Below are positions 18,543 through 27,590 of a stretch of 64,000 bases of DNA, piece by piece (position 1 is the first letter of the stretch; every line of letters begins with the position of its first letter). The position numbers and the translations under genes were made by a program. This DNA is from Halomonas sp. (GTDB lineage Bacteria > Pseudomonadota > Gammaproteobacteria > Pseudomonadales > Halomonadaceae). The DNA is taken from assembly GCF_029263665.1 (NCBI RefSeq), contig NZ_JAJUFQ010000009.1:62001-126000 (forward strand), given 5' to 3'. The notes below the pieces were generated by a model that ran no database searches, had not been told where the DNA came from, and saw only the letters and a program-made list of their open reading frames with translations.

Positions 18543-18565
18543 CTGACGACAAGCGCCGTCGTCAG
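18543..18565. terminator. Hairpin between convergent genes
   Basis: A perfect 8-bp inverted repeat (CTGACGAC/GTCGTCAG) with a seven-base loop lies in the 51-bp gap where the small Gly-rich protein gene and the ABC transporter operon converge. There is no T-tract, so its role as a terminator is uncertain. Confidence 0.4.
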
Positions 18566-18590
18566 CGCTTGCCGAAAAGGGCATCAGAAC

Positions 18591-19703
18591 TTATGCCAGA
18601 CGTACTTCGCGTTGCGGATCAAAAAGCACCGCGCGACGCATATCCACCTGCAGTTCCAGCCGTTCACCAGGGCGAGCGTGGCAGTCCGGCCCGACCCGGG
18701 CGGTCACCTCTCCCTCCCCCAGGGGGAGATTGATCAGCACATCGGCACCGGTTGGCTCCACGACCCCGATCACGGCTGCCATCGCTGTACCTGCCCCGGA
18801 ATGTCCAACTGCTTCGCTGAAATGTTCCGGACGTAGACCCAGCAGCATCTTCTGCCCGACGCACGAAGCCAGTGCATCGGTGTCACGCTCGGCTGGCCAT
18901 GGCAAGACCAGGTCTTCCTGTCCTGGCGTGCTGATGCGCAGAGCGTAGTTGCCTCTGCCACCTTCCAGGACAGCATCAACGAAGTTCATTGCCGGCGAGC
19001 CCATGAAACCGGCGACGAATACATTGACGGGGTTGTTGTAGATCTCGTCCGGCGTGCCAAGCTGCTGTACCTGTCCATCACGCATGACAGCGATACGATC
19101 CGCCAGTGTCATGGCCTCGATCTGGTCATGCGTCACATAGACGATGGTGGTGCCAAGACGCTGGTGCAGTTTCTTGATCTCGGTGCGCATCTCTACACGT
19201 AACTTGGCATCCAGGTTGGAAAGCGGTTCGTCGAACAGATAGATCTGCGGCTCTCGGGCCAAGGCTCGGCCCATGGCCACTCGCTGCCGCTGCCCTCCCG
19301 ACAGCTGAGATGGCTTGCGATCCAGCAGATGCGATATCTGCAACAAGTCGGCAACCCGCTGCACCGCAGCTTCACGCTCGGCTTTGGGTATCTTGCGCAT
19401 CTCGAGGCCGAAGGCAATATTTCCACGCACGGTCATGCTGGGATAGAGCGCGTAGGACTGGAATACCATGGCGATGTCTCTTTCTGCCGGCGTTCGCCAA
19501 GTGACATCCTCACCTCCGATACGAATCTCCCCGGAGGTGATCGGCTCCAGACCAGCAATGGCATTCATCAGGGTCGACTTGCCGCAGCCTGATGGCCCCA
19601 CCAGAATCAGAAATTCTCCGGAAGCGATGGAAATATTGACGTCCTTGAGGACATGGGTCGAACCGAAGCTCTTGTGCAGCTGATGTATTTCCAGAGCGGA
19701 CAT
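18591..19703 (-). CDS. gtsD: Sugar ABC transporter ATPase (MalK/UgpC type)
   Basis: This 370-aa ATPase energises the GtsABC transporter. Walker A is GPSGCGKST (about residue 37), the signature LSGGQRQR, Walker [13 protein letters not shown], and the switch His lies in YVTHDQ. The C-terminal regulatory (TOBE/OB) domain after residue 235 is of MalK/UgpC type. It is the last gene of a four-gene transporter set, 38 bp after gtsC. In Pseudomonas the equivalent gene is called gtsD or malK. The symbol rests on the operon; the ATPase itself could serve related disaccharide transporters. Confidence 0.9.
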   Translation of the reverse strand: MSALEIHQLHKSFGSTHVLKDVNISIASGEFLILVGPSGCGKSTLMNAIAGLEPITSGEIRIGGEDVTWRTPAERDIAMVFQSYALYPSMTVRGNIAFGLEMRKIPKAEREAAVQRVADLLQISHLLDRKPSQLSGGQRQRVAMGRALAREPQIYLFDEPLSNLDAKLRVEMRTEIKKLHQRLGTTIVYVTHDQIEAMTLADRIAVMRDGQVQQLGTPDEIYNNPVNVFVAGFMGSPAMNFVDAVLEGGRGNYALRISTPGQEDLVLPWPAERDTDALASCVGQKMLLGLRPEHFSEAVGHSGAGTAMAAVIGVVEPTGADVLINLPLGEGEVTARVGPDCHARPGERLELQVDMRRAVLFDPQREVRLA

Positions 19704-19741
19704 GATGAATTCTCGTCACTGAATTGTCGTTGTAATGAACG

Positions 19742-20638
19742 TCAGCCCTTGACCGAACCAGCGGTAAGGCCCCGCACGAAGTACTTGCCGGCCAGTACAT
19801 AGACCACCAGCGTTGGTAGTGCAGCAATCATCGCTGCCGCCATGTCGACGTTATATTCCTTGGCGCCGGTAGAGGTATTGACCAGGTTGTTGAGTGCTAC
19901 CGTCACCGGTTGAGTGTCATGGCCCGAGAAAGCCACCCCGAACAGAAAGTCGTTCCAGATCTGGGTGAACTGCCAGATCACCGAGACCACGATGATCGGA
20001 GCCGACACCGGCAACAGAATGCGCCAGAAAATGCGGAAGAACCCTGCACCATCCAGCTTGGCCGCATTCACCAGTTCGTCGGGGATACCCACATAGAAGT
20101 TACGGAAGAACAAGGTGGTGAACGCGATGCCAAATACCACATGCACCAGCACCAGACCCGAGCGCGAGCTGGCCAACCCCAACCAACCCAACGTCTGGGC
20201 CATGGGCAGCAATACGACCTGAAAAGGGATGAAGCAGCCAAACAGCATCATCGCGAACACCAGGTTCGAGCCCTTGAAGCGCCACTTGGTCAGGGCATAG
20301 CCATTGAGCGCACCGACCAACGTCGAGATGATCACGGCAGGAATGACAATGGCAAAGGAGTTCCAGAAATAGCCCCCAACCCCTTCACAACGCATCCCCG
20401 TACAGGCCTCTCCCCAAGCCTTCGCCCAGGGTTCGACGGTCGGCGACCGGGGCAGCGCCAGCAGGTTGCCAGGAGTGATTTCGGCCAGCGGTTTGATGGA
20501 GGTCAGCAGCATGACCACCAGGGGCATCAGGTATGCCACTGCAGCAACGATCAGCACGGCATAAAGCAATCCACGCAGAGCCTTGGCTGCGGGTGTCTGG
20601 CGGCGAATCACCTGTCCCCGACTCATGGCATCAGACAT
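19742..20638 (-). CDS. gtsC: Sugar ABC transporter permease (MalG type)
   Basis: This 298-aa inner-membrane permease of the MalG/carbohydrate CUT1 class has about six membrane segments. The EAA loop reads ELVNAAKLDGAGFFRIFWRILLPVSAP, the contact site for the ATPase. It overlaps the upstream permease gene by eight bases, showing tight coupling. Sequence features match GtsC of the Pseudomonas glucose/mannose transporter. Confidence 0.9.
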   Translation of the reverse strand: MSDAMSRGQVIRRQTPAAKALRGLLYAVLIVAAVAYLMPLVVMLLTSIKPLAEITPGNLLALPRSPTVEPWAKAWGEACTGMRCEGVGGYFWNSFAIVIPAVIISTLVGALNGYALTKWRFKGSNLVFAMMLFGCFIPFQVVLLPMAQTLGWLGLASSRSGLVLVHVVFGIAFTTLFFRNFYVGIPDELVNAAKLDGAGFFRIFWRILLPVSAPIIVVSVIWQFTQIWNDFLFGVAFSGHDTQPVTVALNNLVNTSTGAKEYNVDMAAAMIAALPTLVVYVLAGKYFVRGLTAGSVKG

Positions 20639-21560
20639 CGCGCTTGCTCCTCAACTCGCTGTACAGGTACGGCACCAGAATCGCCAGCACACCACCCAAC
20701 ATCAACATGGCACTGGCAGACCCCAGGCCAATCTGCGCTCGGGTAAAGGCATGGGCGTACATGAACGTCGCGGGCAGATCCGAGGAATAACCGGGACCGC
20801 CACCGGTCAGCGCCACCACCAGGTCAAAGCTCTTGATGGCAATGTGCGACAGGATCATCACGGCACTGAACACCACCGGTCGTAGACAAGGCAGAATCAC
20901 TCGCCGATAGATGCGCGGAAGACTGGCCCCATCGAGCTGGGCCGCCTTGATGATCTCGTCATCAATACCGCGCAACCCGGCCAGAAACAGTGCCATGACG
21001 AAGCCGGACGCTTGCCATACTGCCGCGATGACCAGGGTGTAGACCGCCATCTCCGGTTGTACCAGCCAGTCAAAGGTGAAGTTGTCGAATCCCCAACTGC
21101 GTACCATGGCCTGGATGCCCAGCCCGGGATTGAGCAGCCACTTCCACACCACCCCGGTGACAATGAAAGACAAGGCCATGGGATAGAGATAGAGCGTACG
21201 CAAGGTGCCTTCCTGGCGAATACGCTGATCAAGCAGGATGGCAAGCCCGGCTCCGATGACCAGGCAGATGGCAATGAACAGGCCGCCGAAGATGGCCAGA
21301 TTGGAGGCGGCTACCCACCAACGCTCATTGGCCATCAGGCGGGCATACTGACCGAAACCGACAAAATGATAACTCGGTAACATGCGCGAGTTGGTCAGGG
21401 ACAGGACAAACGTCCAGATCATGAAGCCATAGACGAAGAACAGGGATATGGCGACGGAGGGAGCCAACACCAGCCTGGGTAGCCAGGACTGCAGACTGGC
21501 AGAGGCGGAGTGGCCCCGGGCACCGGCATGAGCCGGAACCTGAGTTGTGTTGATGGGCAT
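20631..21560 (-). CDS. gtsB: Sugar ABC transporter permease (MalF type)
   Basis: This is a 309-aa CUT1-class permease partner of the MalG-type protein. It has an N-terminal polar stretch of about 28 residues, then six membrane segments. The EAA loop is EIIKAAQLDGASLPRIYRRVILPCLRP. A GAGGTAA ribosome site precedes the ATG at 21560. It is 101 bp downstream of the binding-protein gene. Together with the MalG-type permease it forms the membrane channel of the sugar transporter. Confidence 0.9.
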   Translation of the reverse strand: MPINTTQVPAHAGARGHSASASLQSWLPRLVLAPSVAISLFFVYGFMIWTFVLSLTNSRMLPSYHFVGFGQYARLMANERWWVAASNLAIFGGLFIAICLVIGAGLAILLDQRIRQEGTLRTLYLYPMALSFIVTGVVWKWLLNPGLGIQAMVRSWGFDNFTFDWLVQPEMAVYTLVIAAVWQASGFVMALFLAGLRGIDDEIIKAAQLDGASLPRIYRRVILPCLRPVVFSAVMILSHIAIKSFDLVVALTGGGPGYSSDLPATFMYAHAFTRAQIGLGSASAMLMLGGVLAILVPYLYSELRSKRDV

Positions 21561-21661
21561 CGCAGAATTACCTCAACATGCCTCGGCAACCGCGGCCCTG
21601 GCCTGAGTTGCTCGACCAGGGTCGCGAATGAGGGAGTCGGTTTCCGATGGAGAACCGGGAC

Positions 21662-22936
21662 CTAGAACGCCAGACTGGCAGCCTGCGCCAGACGCTCGGA
21701 CGCCTGCTCGGCGGTCATCGACTCATCGTTGAAGTAGTTGGTAATGATATCGAAGAAGGCTCCCTGAACGTCGCTTTGCATCGCCATGCGATGAGCGACA
21801 CTCGGTACCAGGGTGTCATTGGCCTGGGCCGCCTTGAAGTCCTCCATGGAGCGCTGGGCACAGCTGTCGAAATCGCTCATGTCGAGGTCTGGACGTGCCG
21901 GAATCGAGCCCTTGATCTTGTTGAAGGACGCCTGGAAGTCCGGTTCAAGAATCAGCCGTGCCAGTGTTTTCTGAGCCTCGGCGGAACGGTCATCTTCCAG
22001 CTGAAACATGGCGAAACTATCGATATTGAAGATGAAGTCGGCATCGGTACCAGGTACCGGCGCGCACACGTAGTCGCTGCCTGCCTCCATGCCTGCGGCG
22101 GAAAACTCGCCCTTGGCCCAGTCTCCCATGATCTGCATGGCCGCTTGACCGTCGATGACCATCTTGGTCGCCAGGTTCCAGTCTCGCCCGGGCATGCCTT
22201 CGTCCATCAGCTCGCGCAGACGCTTGAAGGTATCCAGCGCTTCGATCATGGTGTCGCTCTTCAGAGTATCCTCGTCCAGTTCCACAAAGGCGTCCCGATA
22301 GAAATCAGCGCCTCCCAGGCTCAGTACGACGGTCTCGAAAGTAGTGGTATCCTGCCACGGCTGACCGCCATGGGCCAAGGGAACGTAACCCGCCTCACGC
22401 AGCTTCTCGCCCGCGGCAAACAGCTCATCCCAGGTAGTAGGCACCTCCACTCCAGCATCCGCCAGCACTTCCGGATTGGCCCATAGCCAATTGACACGAT
22501 GCACGTTGACCGGCACTGCCACATAGTGGCCGTCGTACTTCATCATGTTGGCCACAACGTCCGGCAGCAATTCGTCCCAGTCCCCCTCCTGCGCAACATC
22601 ATCCAGATTGCCGAGCAGGCCAAGTTCTCCCCATTCCTGGATTTCTGGACCATTGATCTGGGCAGCGGACGGAGGATTACCGGACATGGCACGTGACTTG
22701 AGTACCGTCATGGCACTGTCACCGGCACCACCGGCAACGGCGAAGTCCTTCCAGGAATGCCCCTCCTGCTCCAGCAGATCGCGCAGTGTACCGACTGCCT
22801 CGGCCTCCCCTCCGGATGTCCACCAGTGCAGAACCTCTACCTCACCGGCCTCAACCGCCGTCGTTGTCAGGGCAGCGGCGGTGGCCACGGCCGCGCAGGT
22901 AAGACGCAGCATCGGGAAACGCAAGCGTGCGGGCAT
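21662..22936 (-). CDS. gtsA: Glucose-type ABC transporter substrate-binding protein
   Basis: This periplasmic binding protein has 424 aa from the ATG at 22936, which has AGGAGTGA about five bases upstream; a longer in-frame start is without support. A signal peptide ends near VEA (about residue 30). The mature protein begins [18 protein letters not shown] and contains [47 protein letters not shown] and MGDWAKGEF. From memory these are strongly like the Pseudomonas putida glucose-binding protein GtsA. Glucose, and possibly mannose, is the likely ligand; the isomerase gene just upstream fits that. Confidence 0.9.
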   Translation of the reverse strand: MPARLRFPMLRLTCAAVATAAALTTTAVEAGEVEVLHWWTSGGEAEAVGTLRDLLEQEGHSWKDFAVAGGAGDSAMTVLKSRAMSGNPPSAAQINGPEIQEWGELGLLGNLDDVAQEGDWDELLPDVVANMMKYDGHYVAVPVNVHRVNWLWANPEVLADAGVEVPTTWDELFAAGEKLREAGYVPLAHGGQPWQDTTTFETVVLSLGGADFYRDAFVELDEDTLKSDTMIEALDTFKRLRELMDEGMPGRDWNLATKMVIDGQAAMQIMGDWAKGEFSAAGMEAGSDYVCAPVPGTDADFIFNIDSFAMFQLEDDRSAEAQKTLARLILEPDFQASFNKIKGSIPARPDLDMSDFDSCAQRSMEDFKAAQANDTLVPSVAHRMAMQSDVQGAFFDIITNYFNDESMTAEQASERLAQAASLAF

Positions 22937-23044
22937 GATGTCACTCCTGTTTATTGTCTTGTTATGTAGCGGCACCCGAGGCACCGCCTGACAATACGCT
23001 AGCGCATCCCGTTTCCTTCTTGGGTTACGTAGTAATGGATAATC

Positions 23045-24247
23045 TTACGAGGCTGTAATATTTCGCCGCTTCAAGACTTCCATGACTTCCTGACAGGCCC
23101 CCATGGTGTGGTAATCCACCTTGCCAGCAGGACTCTTCTCATCGGAATAAGCCTGATTATCCGGGGTCAGGATGCGATACCAGGCGCCGTGACGATGATC
23201 GATCATATGAGTCCAGCTGAAATTCCACAGATGGCGATACCAACGCCAATACACGGCCTTGCCTGTCGCCTCGCCAAGACGAGCCGCAGCCGCAAGGCTC
23301 TCGGCCTGGACCCAGAAATACTTGTCGCCATCACAGACCTTTCCCTGCAGGTCCAGGCCATAGACCAGGCCGCCATGCGTGCTGTCCCAACCGGCCTCTA
23401 CCGCCGAGACAAACAGGCGCTCGGCAGCGGGAATCAACCAGGCATCATCACGATGTCGCGCCAGAATGGCCAATAGCTTGGCCCACTCGGTCTGATGGCC
23501 AACCTGATAGCCCCAGGGGCGGAACAGATGCTTGGGGTCATCGCGGTTGTAATCGAGATCACGCCGCCATTGCCGATCGTAATGTTCCCAGATCCAGCCA
23601 TTCGGGTTATCACGAGGATCACCAAGGTTGGCACGCACCAGGGCATTGGCAATCGCCATGGCCTGATCCAGAAAATGCACTTCGCCGGTGGCCTCATAAG
23701 CGGCAATCAACGCCTCGCAGCCATGCATGTTGGCGTTCTGCCCCCGGTAGTCCGAAAGCTGCCAATGGGCATCGGCTTCATCGGCGAAACGGTTCCACTG
23801 CGGCTCCCAGAAACGCCGCTGAAGCATGGCATGGACACGATCGATTTCCCGCCGGGCCTCTTCGACTCCCGCACGATATGCCTCGGCATAAGCCAGCAGC
23901 ACAAACGCCAGGCCATAGCAGTGATGGGTACTGTCCTCGACAACGCCATCCTTCAGCGTCCAGGCATAGCCTTGCTGCTGAGACTGAAAGTGCTGGCTTT
24001 CGAGAAATTTCAGGCCATGGCGTACCCAACGCAGGTACTCGGCATTTCCTGTCTGGCGCGCAAAGCGTGCATAGGTGACAACGAAACGCGTACTGGAGAC
24101 CAAGTGGCGATGGCCTTTTTCATAGATCTCGCCATCATCCCGGAAGTACTGATAGAAACCACCATGAGGATCAATGGCCCGAGGATGGTAGAAGGCCATC
24201 GTCTTGCGTACATGCTGATCGAGAAAAGCGGGATCGAAATAATTCAT
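23045..24247 (-). CDS. AGE-family epimerase/isomerase (mannose isomerase-like)
   Basis: This 400-aa protein has the alpha6/alpha6-barrel fold of N-acylglucosamine 2-epimerase and D-mannose isomerase. The N-terminus has DPHGGFYQYFRDDGEIY. Family histidines appear in KHLFRPWGYQVGHQTEWAKLL, in STHHCYGLAF, and in DYHTMGACQEV near the end. The lack of an N-acetyl-sugar pathway next door and its place ahead of the sugar transporter favour a D-mannose/D-fructose (or D-glucose/D-mannose) isomerase over an N-acylglucosamine epimerase. It lies 105 bp after the sensor kinase and 108 bp before gtsA, all in one direction. That supports a shared transcription unit, though a separate gtsA promoter is possible. 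Confidence 0.8.
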   Translation of the reverse strand: MNYFDPAFLDQHVRKTMAFYHPRAIDPHGGFYQYFRDDGEIYEKGHRHLVSSTRFVVTYARFARQTGNAEYLRWVRHGLKFLESQHFQSQQQGYAWTLKDGVVEDSTHHCYGLAFVLLAYAEAYRAGVEEARREIDRVHAMLQRRFWEPQWNRFADEADAHWQLSDYRGQNANMHGCEALIAAYEATGEVHFLDQAMAIANALVRANLGDPRDNPNGWIWEHYDRQWRRDLDYNRDDPKHLFRPWGYQVGHQTEWAKLLAILARHRDDAWLIPAAERLFVSAVEAGWDSTHGGLVYGLDLQGKVCDGDKYFWVQAESLAAAARLGEATGKAVYWRWYRHLWNFSWTHMIDHRHGAWYRILTPDNQAYSDEKSPAGKVDYHTMGACQEVMEVLKRRNITAS

Positions 24248-24352
24248 TACAGCATCCTCCTGTGATCACCACAGCCTACGTCAAGTCCTCTGCTGAATTC
24301 TTTTACCAAGTGTTGCAAAGGGCCTGGCACGACAAATTGGCTGCCACTCCGA

Positions 24353-25798
24353 TTAATGTGCAAAAGGACCTGGGCGCGGCAAGCGGATGGACACTTCCAG
24401 CCCACCGCCCAGGCCGTTGGTCAGCCCCAGAGTCCCTGCGTGTGCTTGAATGATATGACGGGCGATGCTCAAGCCCAGCCCACTACCGCCTGTATGGCGA
24501 CTGCGTGAAGGTTCCAGGCGTACGAATGGCTCGAAAACCCGATTCATCTGTTCCTCGGGAATGCCTGGACCATGATCATGTATCGTCAACGTCAGCACGT
24601 CCGGGCTGTCTTGCAGTGCCACTTCCGCACTCGTGCCGTAGAACACGGCATTTTCCAGCAGGTTGGCAAGTGCCCGCTTCAATGCCAGAGGCTTGATCAG
24701 CAGCGGTTCTGCCTTGCCTTTGATGCTGACCCGGCCTCCCAGCAGAGCGACTTCCGTGGAAAGGTGTTCCAGCAGAGGCCTGAGTTCACAAGGTTCAGCA
24801 TGTTCATGCATATCCAACCCCTTGACCGAAGCCAGGGCACCGCGCACAAGTTGGTCCATTTCATCCAGTGACGCGGCGAAGCGTTCGCGCTGTACCGGAT
24901 CATCCAGCATCTCGGCACGCAACCGCATACGGGTGATCGGAGTCTTGAGATCGTGAGAAATCGCTGAGAACAAGCGCTCACGCTCCTCCACCTGATGCTG
25001 CAGCTGTCTCTGCATGCGATTGAAGGCCGCTGCCGCCGTGGCCACTTCTTTGGGGCCGGTCTCGCGCAAGGGCAGCGCATCCAGGTCATTGCCCAGACGC
25101 TGTGCAGCCCTGGCCAGACGTCCCAAGGTGCGTGTCGCACTGCGAATCCCCAGTGCCGACAACCCAATGACCGTCACCAGCACAACCAGCAATACGAACA
25201 GTCGATCATGGGATAGCCAGAAATCATCATGGAAGATACCGGGCATCGGCATCAGGGTCGCCACATACAGCCACTGCCCTCCTCCCAGGGGCAACTGCAC
25301 CACCAGGATCGGCTGATCTTGTGTGGCGCTCAACAAGGTGTGCTGCCCCCAGCGAGGAGGCATCTCGGTCAGCAGGACTTCTGTATTGAGCAAACGCAGA
25401 TCATGAGGATGGGAAAACTCCACCGTCACCTGGGATACCCCAAGCTCTCGATGCAAGACTCGACGCATGGTATCGACGACCCGCTCCTTGGCCGGACCAT
25501 CCCCAATATCCATGACCGGCAAGCGATGATCGTTGACGCTGACAAAGAAACGCGTGCCCCCCATGTCACGCAACTGGTCCAGGGCGACATGGCGATAGGC
25601 ATGGGGCAAGGAGCGGAAGAAACGCACAGTGGAAGCCACACTGTAGGCCAGGTTCTTCGACACCTCATCCACGCGCGCGTTCTGCTCCTCACTCTCCTGG
25701 GCACTCCACCAGGCATAGCTCATCACTTGAGCCCCCAGGACACCAATGACCATGATCAACAGAAAGCGCCCGCGCAGAGTACGCGGCAGAATGCGCAT
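24353..25798 (-). CDS. Sensor histidine kinase, GtrS-like
   Basis: This 481-aa inner-membrane sensor kinase has a first membrane segment at about 11-31 and a periplasmic sensing domain at about 32-195. A second membrane segment lies near 200-218, then a HAMP region. The dimerisation/phosphoacceptor box is FSAISHDLKTPITR (His282). The ATP-binding domain has LANLLENAVFYG (N box), DHGPGIPEE (G1) and GGSGLGLSIARHI (G2). Its start codon overlaps the stop of the response regulator by one base. The gene order with a glucose-type ABC transporter suggests the GltR/GtrS pair of pseudomonads, which responds to glucose metabolites such as 2-ketogluconate. The ligand here is inferred only from context. 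Confidence 0.88.
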   Translation of the reverse strand: MRILPRTLRGRFLLIMVIGVLGAQVMSYAWWSAQESEEQNARVDEVSKNLAYSVASTVRFFRSLPHAYRHVALDQLRDMGGTRFFVSVNDHRLPVMDIGDGPAKERVVDTMRRVLHRELGVSQVTVEFSHPHDLRLLNTEVLLTEMPPRWGQHTLLSATQDQPILVVQLPLGGGQWLYVATLMPMPGIFHDDFWLSHDRLFVLLVVLVTVIGLSALGIRSATRTLGRLARAAQRLGNDLDALPLRETGPKEVATAAAAFNRMQRQLQHQVEERERLFSAISHDLKTPITRMRLRAEMLDDPVQRERFAASLDEMDQLVRGALASVKGLDMHEHAEPCELRPLLEHLSTEVALLGGRVSIKGKAEPLLIKPLALKRALANLLENAVFYGTSAEVALQDSPDVLTLTIHDHGPGIPEEQMNRVFEPFVRLEPSRSRHTGGSGLGLSIARHIIQAHAGTLGLTNGLGGGLEVSIRLPRPGPFAH

Positions 25799-26523
25799 CA
25801 GGCCAGCGCCTCGACCTGAGCGGCCAGCACATAGCCCGCGCCCCTCACCGTACGGATCAACTGAGAATGCTGGGCATCTTCACCCAATCGCTGACGCAAG
25901 CGACACACATGCACGTCCATGGAACGATCCAATGGCGGAGCCGGGCGCCCTCGTGTCAGTTGATACAGGTCCTCACGAGACAGGACTTGTTCCGGGCGAT
26001 CCAGAAACACCTGCAGCAGTTGAAAGTCCGCGCCACTGAGAGGTAATCGTTCACCATCATGACCCATCAGCTCACGGCTTACCCTATCGAGACGCCAGTC
26101 ACCAAACGCCAGCACCCGAGCCTTGTGTGGTATCAGGTTGGCGTCACGAGGCTGGCAACGACGCAGGACCGCCTTGACCCTGGCCAGCAACTCCCGGGGA
26201 TCGAACGGCTTGCACAGATAATCATCAGCCCCGAATTCAAGCCCCAGAATGCGGTCAGTCTGATCATCGCTAGCCGTCAGCATGATGATGGGCAGGTCGC
26301 TCTGCTTGCGGAGATGCTGGCATACCGCGAATCCATCCTCTCCGGGCATCATCAGGTCGAGAATGACCAGAGCCGGTATTTCTTTCTCGAGTAGGCGATA
26401 AAGCGCTTGGGCATTTTCAGCAATGCGTGCCGAGTACCCATGACGACCCAGGTAATCGGCCAGCAGCTCACAAATTTCGGGATCGTCATCGACGACGACG
26501 ATAGGCGCGCTAGGTGTGTTCAT
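25798..26523 (-). CDS. OmpR-family response regulator, GltR-like
   Basis: This 241-aa response regulator has a receiver domain with the phosphoacceptor Asp56 in VILDLMMPGEDG, the acidic pocket VDDDPE, and KPF near residue 106. A C-terminal winged-helix DNA-binding domain (RTVRGAGYVL at the end) follows. The ATG at 26523 is chosen over an in-frame TTG at 26550, which adds nine residues ahead of the receiver fold. It is the first gene of the kinase/isomerase/transporter series. By analogy with GltR it probably controls the gts genes, and perhaps the isomerase. Confidence 0.88.
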   Translation of the reverse strand: MNTPSAPIVVVDDDPEICELLADYLGRHGYSARIAENAQALYRLLEKEIPALVILDLMMPGEDGFAVCQHLRKQSDLPIIMLTASDDQTDRILGLEFGADDYLCKPFDPRELLARVKAVLRRCQPRDANLIPHKARVLAFGDWRLDRVSRELMGHDGERLPLSGADFQLLQVFLDRPEQVLSREDLYQLTRGRPAPPLDRSMDVHVCRLRQRLGEDAQHSQLIRTVRGAGYVLAAQVEALA

Positions 26524-26637
26524 GGAAGTCTCTGAAAGCGCTTGGCTCAAGGCAAGATACCTTAGCCAGCGCCACGAGTTATCACGATTGCACCATGGTG
26601 GTAGAGGCTGCAGGTCTTGCGCCTGGTACCGGACCAG

Positions 26638-27450
26638 CTAGCTCACTGCTGACGCCAAACCAAACCGCTCACGTAGTTGTATCGCCACAGCATGCTCGGC
26701 GTGGTGGCCAATGACCCTGGCTCCTGGCACTTCCGTGGCCAGACTCGGATGAGCATTGGCCATCACATGACCTTCCCCTGCCAAGGCCAGCATTTCCATG
26801 TCATTGAGGTTGTCACCAAAGGCCAGGCAACGATCGGCAGGAATGCCAAGATCATCGAGCAATGCCGCAACCGCAGTTCCCTTATTGACACCTGCGGCCA
26901 TGATCTCGAGGGAGTTGGCCATGGAATAGGTAATGTGCAGTGCCTCCCCCGCCACCTGCCTCACCGCAGACTCGAGCTCTGCTAATGCTTCGGGCTGACC
27001 GATATACAGTGCCTTGCCAATGCCTTCTGCGCTCATTTCCGGGCTGGCCTCCACGCGATAGCCAAACCCCGTAGCGTCGTGCAATGCGAGCAGCCCCGGG
27101 GCATGGTCGTCAATCACCCAGGCGTCATCGCGATAGATATTGAGACGCACACCATCCGGACGCGGCAATGCAATCAATGTCTGGGCAATTTCCGATGTCA
27201 GATAGTGCCGGCGCAGGCACAGGCCCTTAGGGTTCAATGTCCAGGCACCATTGCTGCTGATGATATGTGCATCGATACCAAGGCGGTCACGGAAAGCCAG
27301 CATGTCGAGATGATGCCGACCGGATGCCAGGGCGATATGGTGCCCTTGGCCAGCCAGCTCCCGGAGAGTGGCTATAGTGATCTCGGCCAGATCATGATCA
27401 GCACCGAGCAAGGTACCATCGAGATCGGAAACGATCAGGTGTGCATCCAT
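26638..27450 (-). CDS. Cof-type HAD-IIB phosphatase
   Basis: This 270-aa cytoplasmic hydrolase belongs to the haloacid dehalogenase superfamily, IIB (Cof) subgroup. Motif I is VSDLDGTLL (nucleophile Asp at about residue 8) and motif II is ALASGRH. The Lys and motif IV appear in VNKGTAVAALLDDLGIPADRCLAFGDNLNDMEML. The ATG at 27450 is preferred; GGAGG stands eleven bases upstream, overlapping an alternative ATG at 27468. Relatives such as YbiV and Cof dephosphorylate sugar phosphates or pyridoxal phosphate. It lies after the nagE terminator and may be transcribed separately. A role in sugar-phosphate detoxification is possible but not shown. Confidence 0.85.
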   Translation of the reverse strand: MDAHLIVSDLDGTLLGADHDLAEITIATLRELAGQGHHIALASGRHHLDMLAFRDRLGIDAHIISSNGAWTLNPKGLCLRRHYLTSEIAQTLIALPRPDGVRLNIYRDDAWVIDDHAPGLLALHDATGFGYRVEASPEMSAEGIGKALYIGQPEALAELESAVRQVAGEALHITYSMANSLEIMAAGVNKGTAVAALLDDLGIPADRCLAFGDNLNDMEMLALAGEGHVMANAHPSLATEVPGARVIGHHAEHAVAIQLRERFGLASAVS

Positions 27451-27531
27451 GAAATGAAGAACCTCCATTACGCCCAGCCCTTGGCGGTATTGCCTGTGGC
27501 ATTTGCCATGCCCAGACTACCGTGTCTCGAC

Positions 27532-27563
27532 GCAAACGGCACGCCAAGAGGCGTGCCATTTGC
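27532..27563 (-). terminator. Terminator after nagE
   Basis: The stem GCAAACGGCACGCC/GGCGTGCCATTTGC (14 bp with one mismatch) has a four-base loop. It lies 28 bp beyond the nagE stop on the minus strand. The T-tract is short (TTT within the stem end), so confidence is moderate. It separates the Nag operon from the HAD gene. Confidence 0.6.
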
Positions 27564-27590
27564 ATTATCGGGGCTTGTGTCCGCGTCAGT

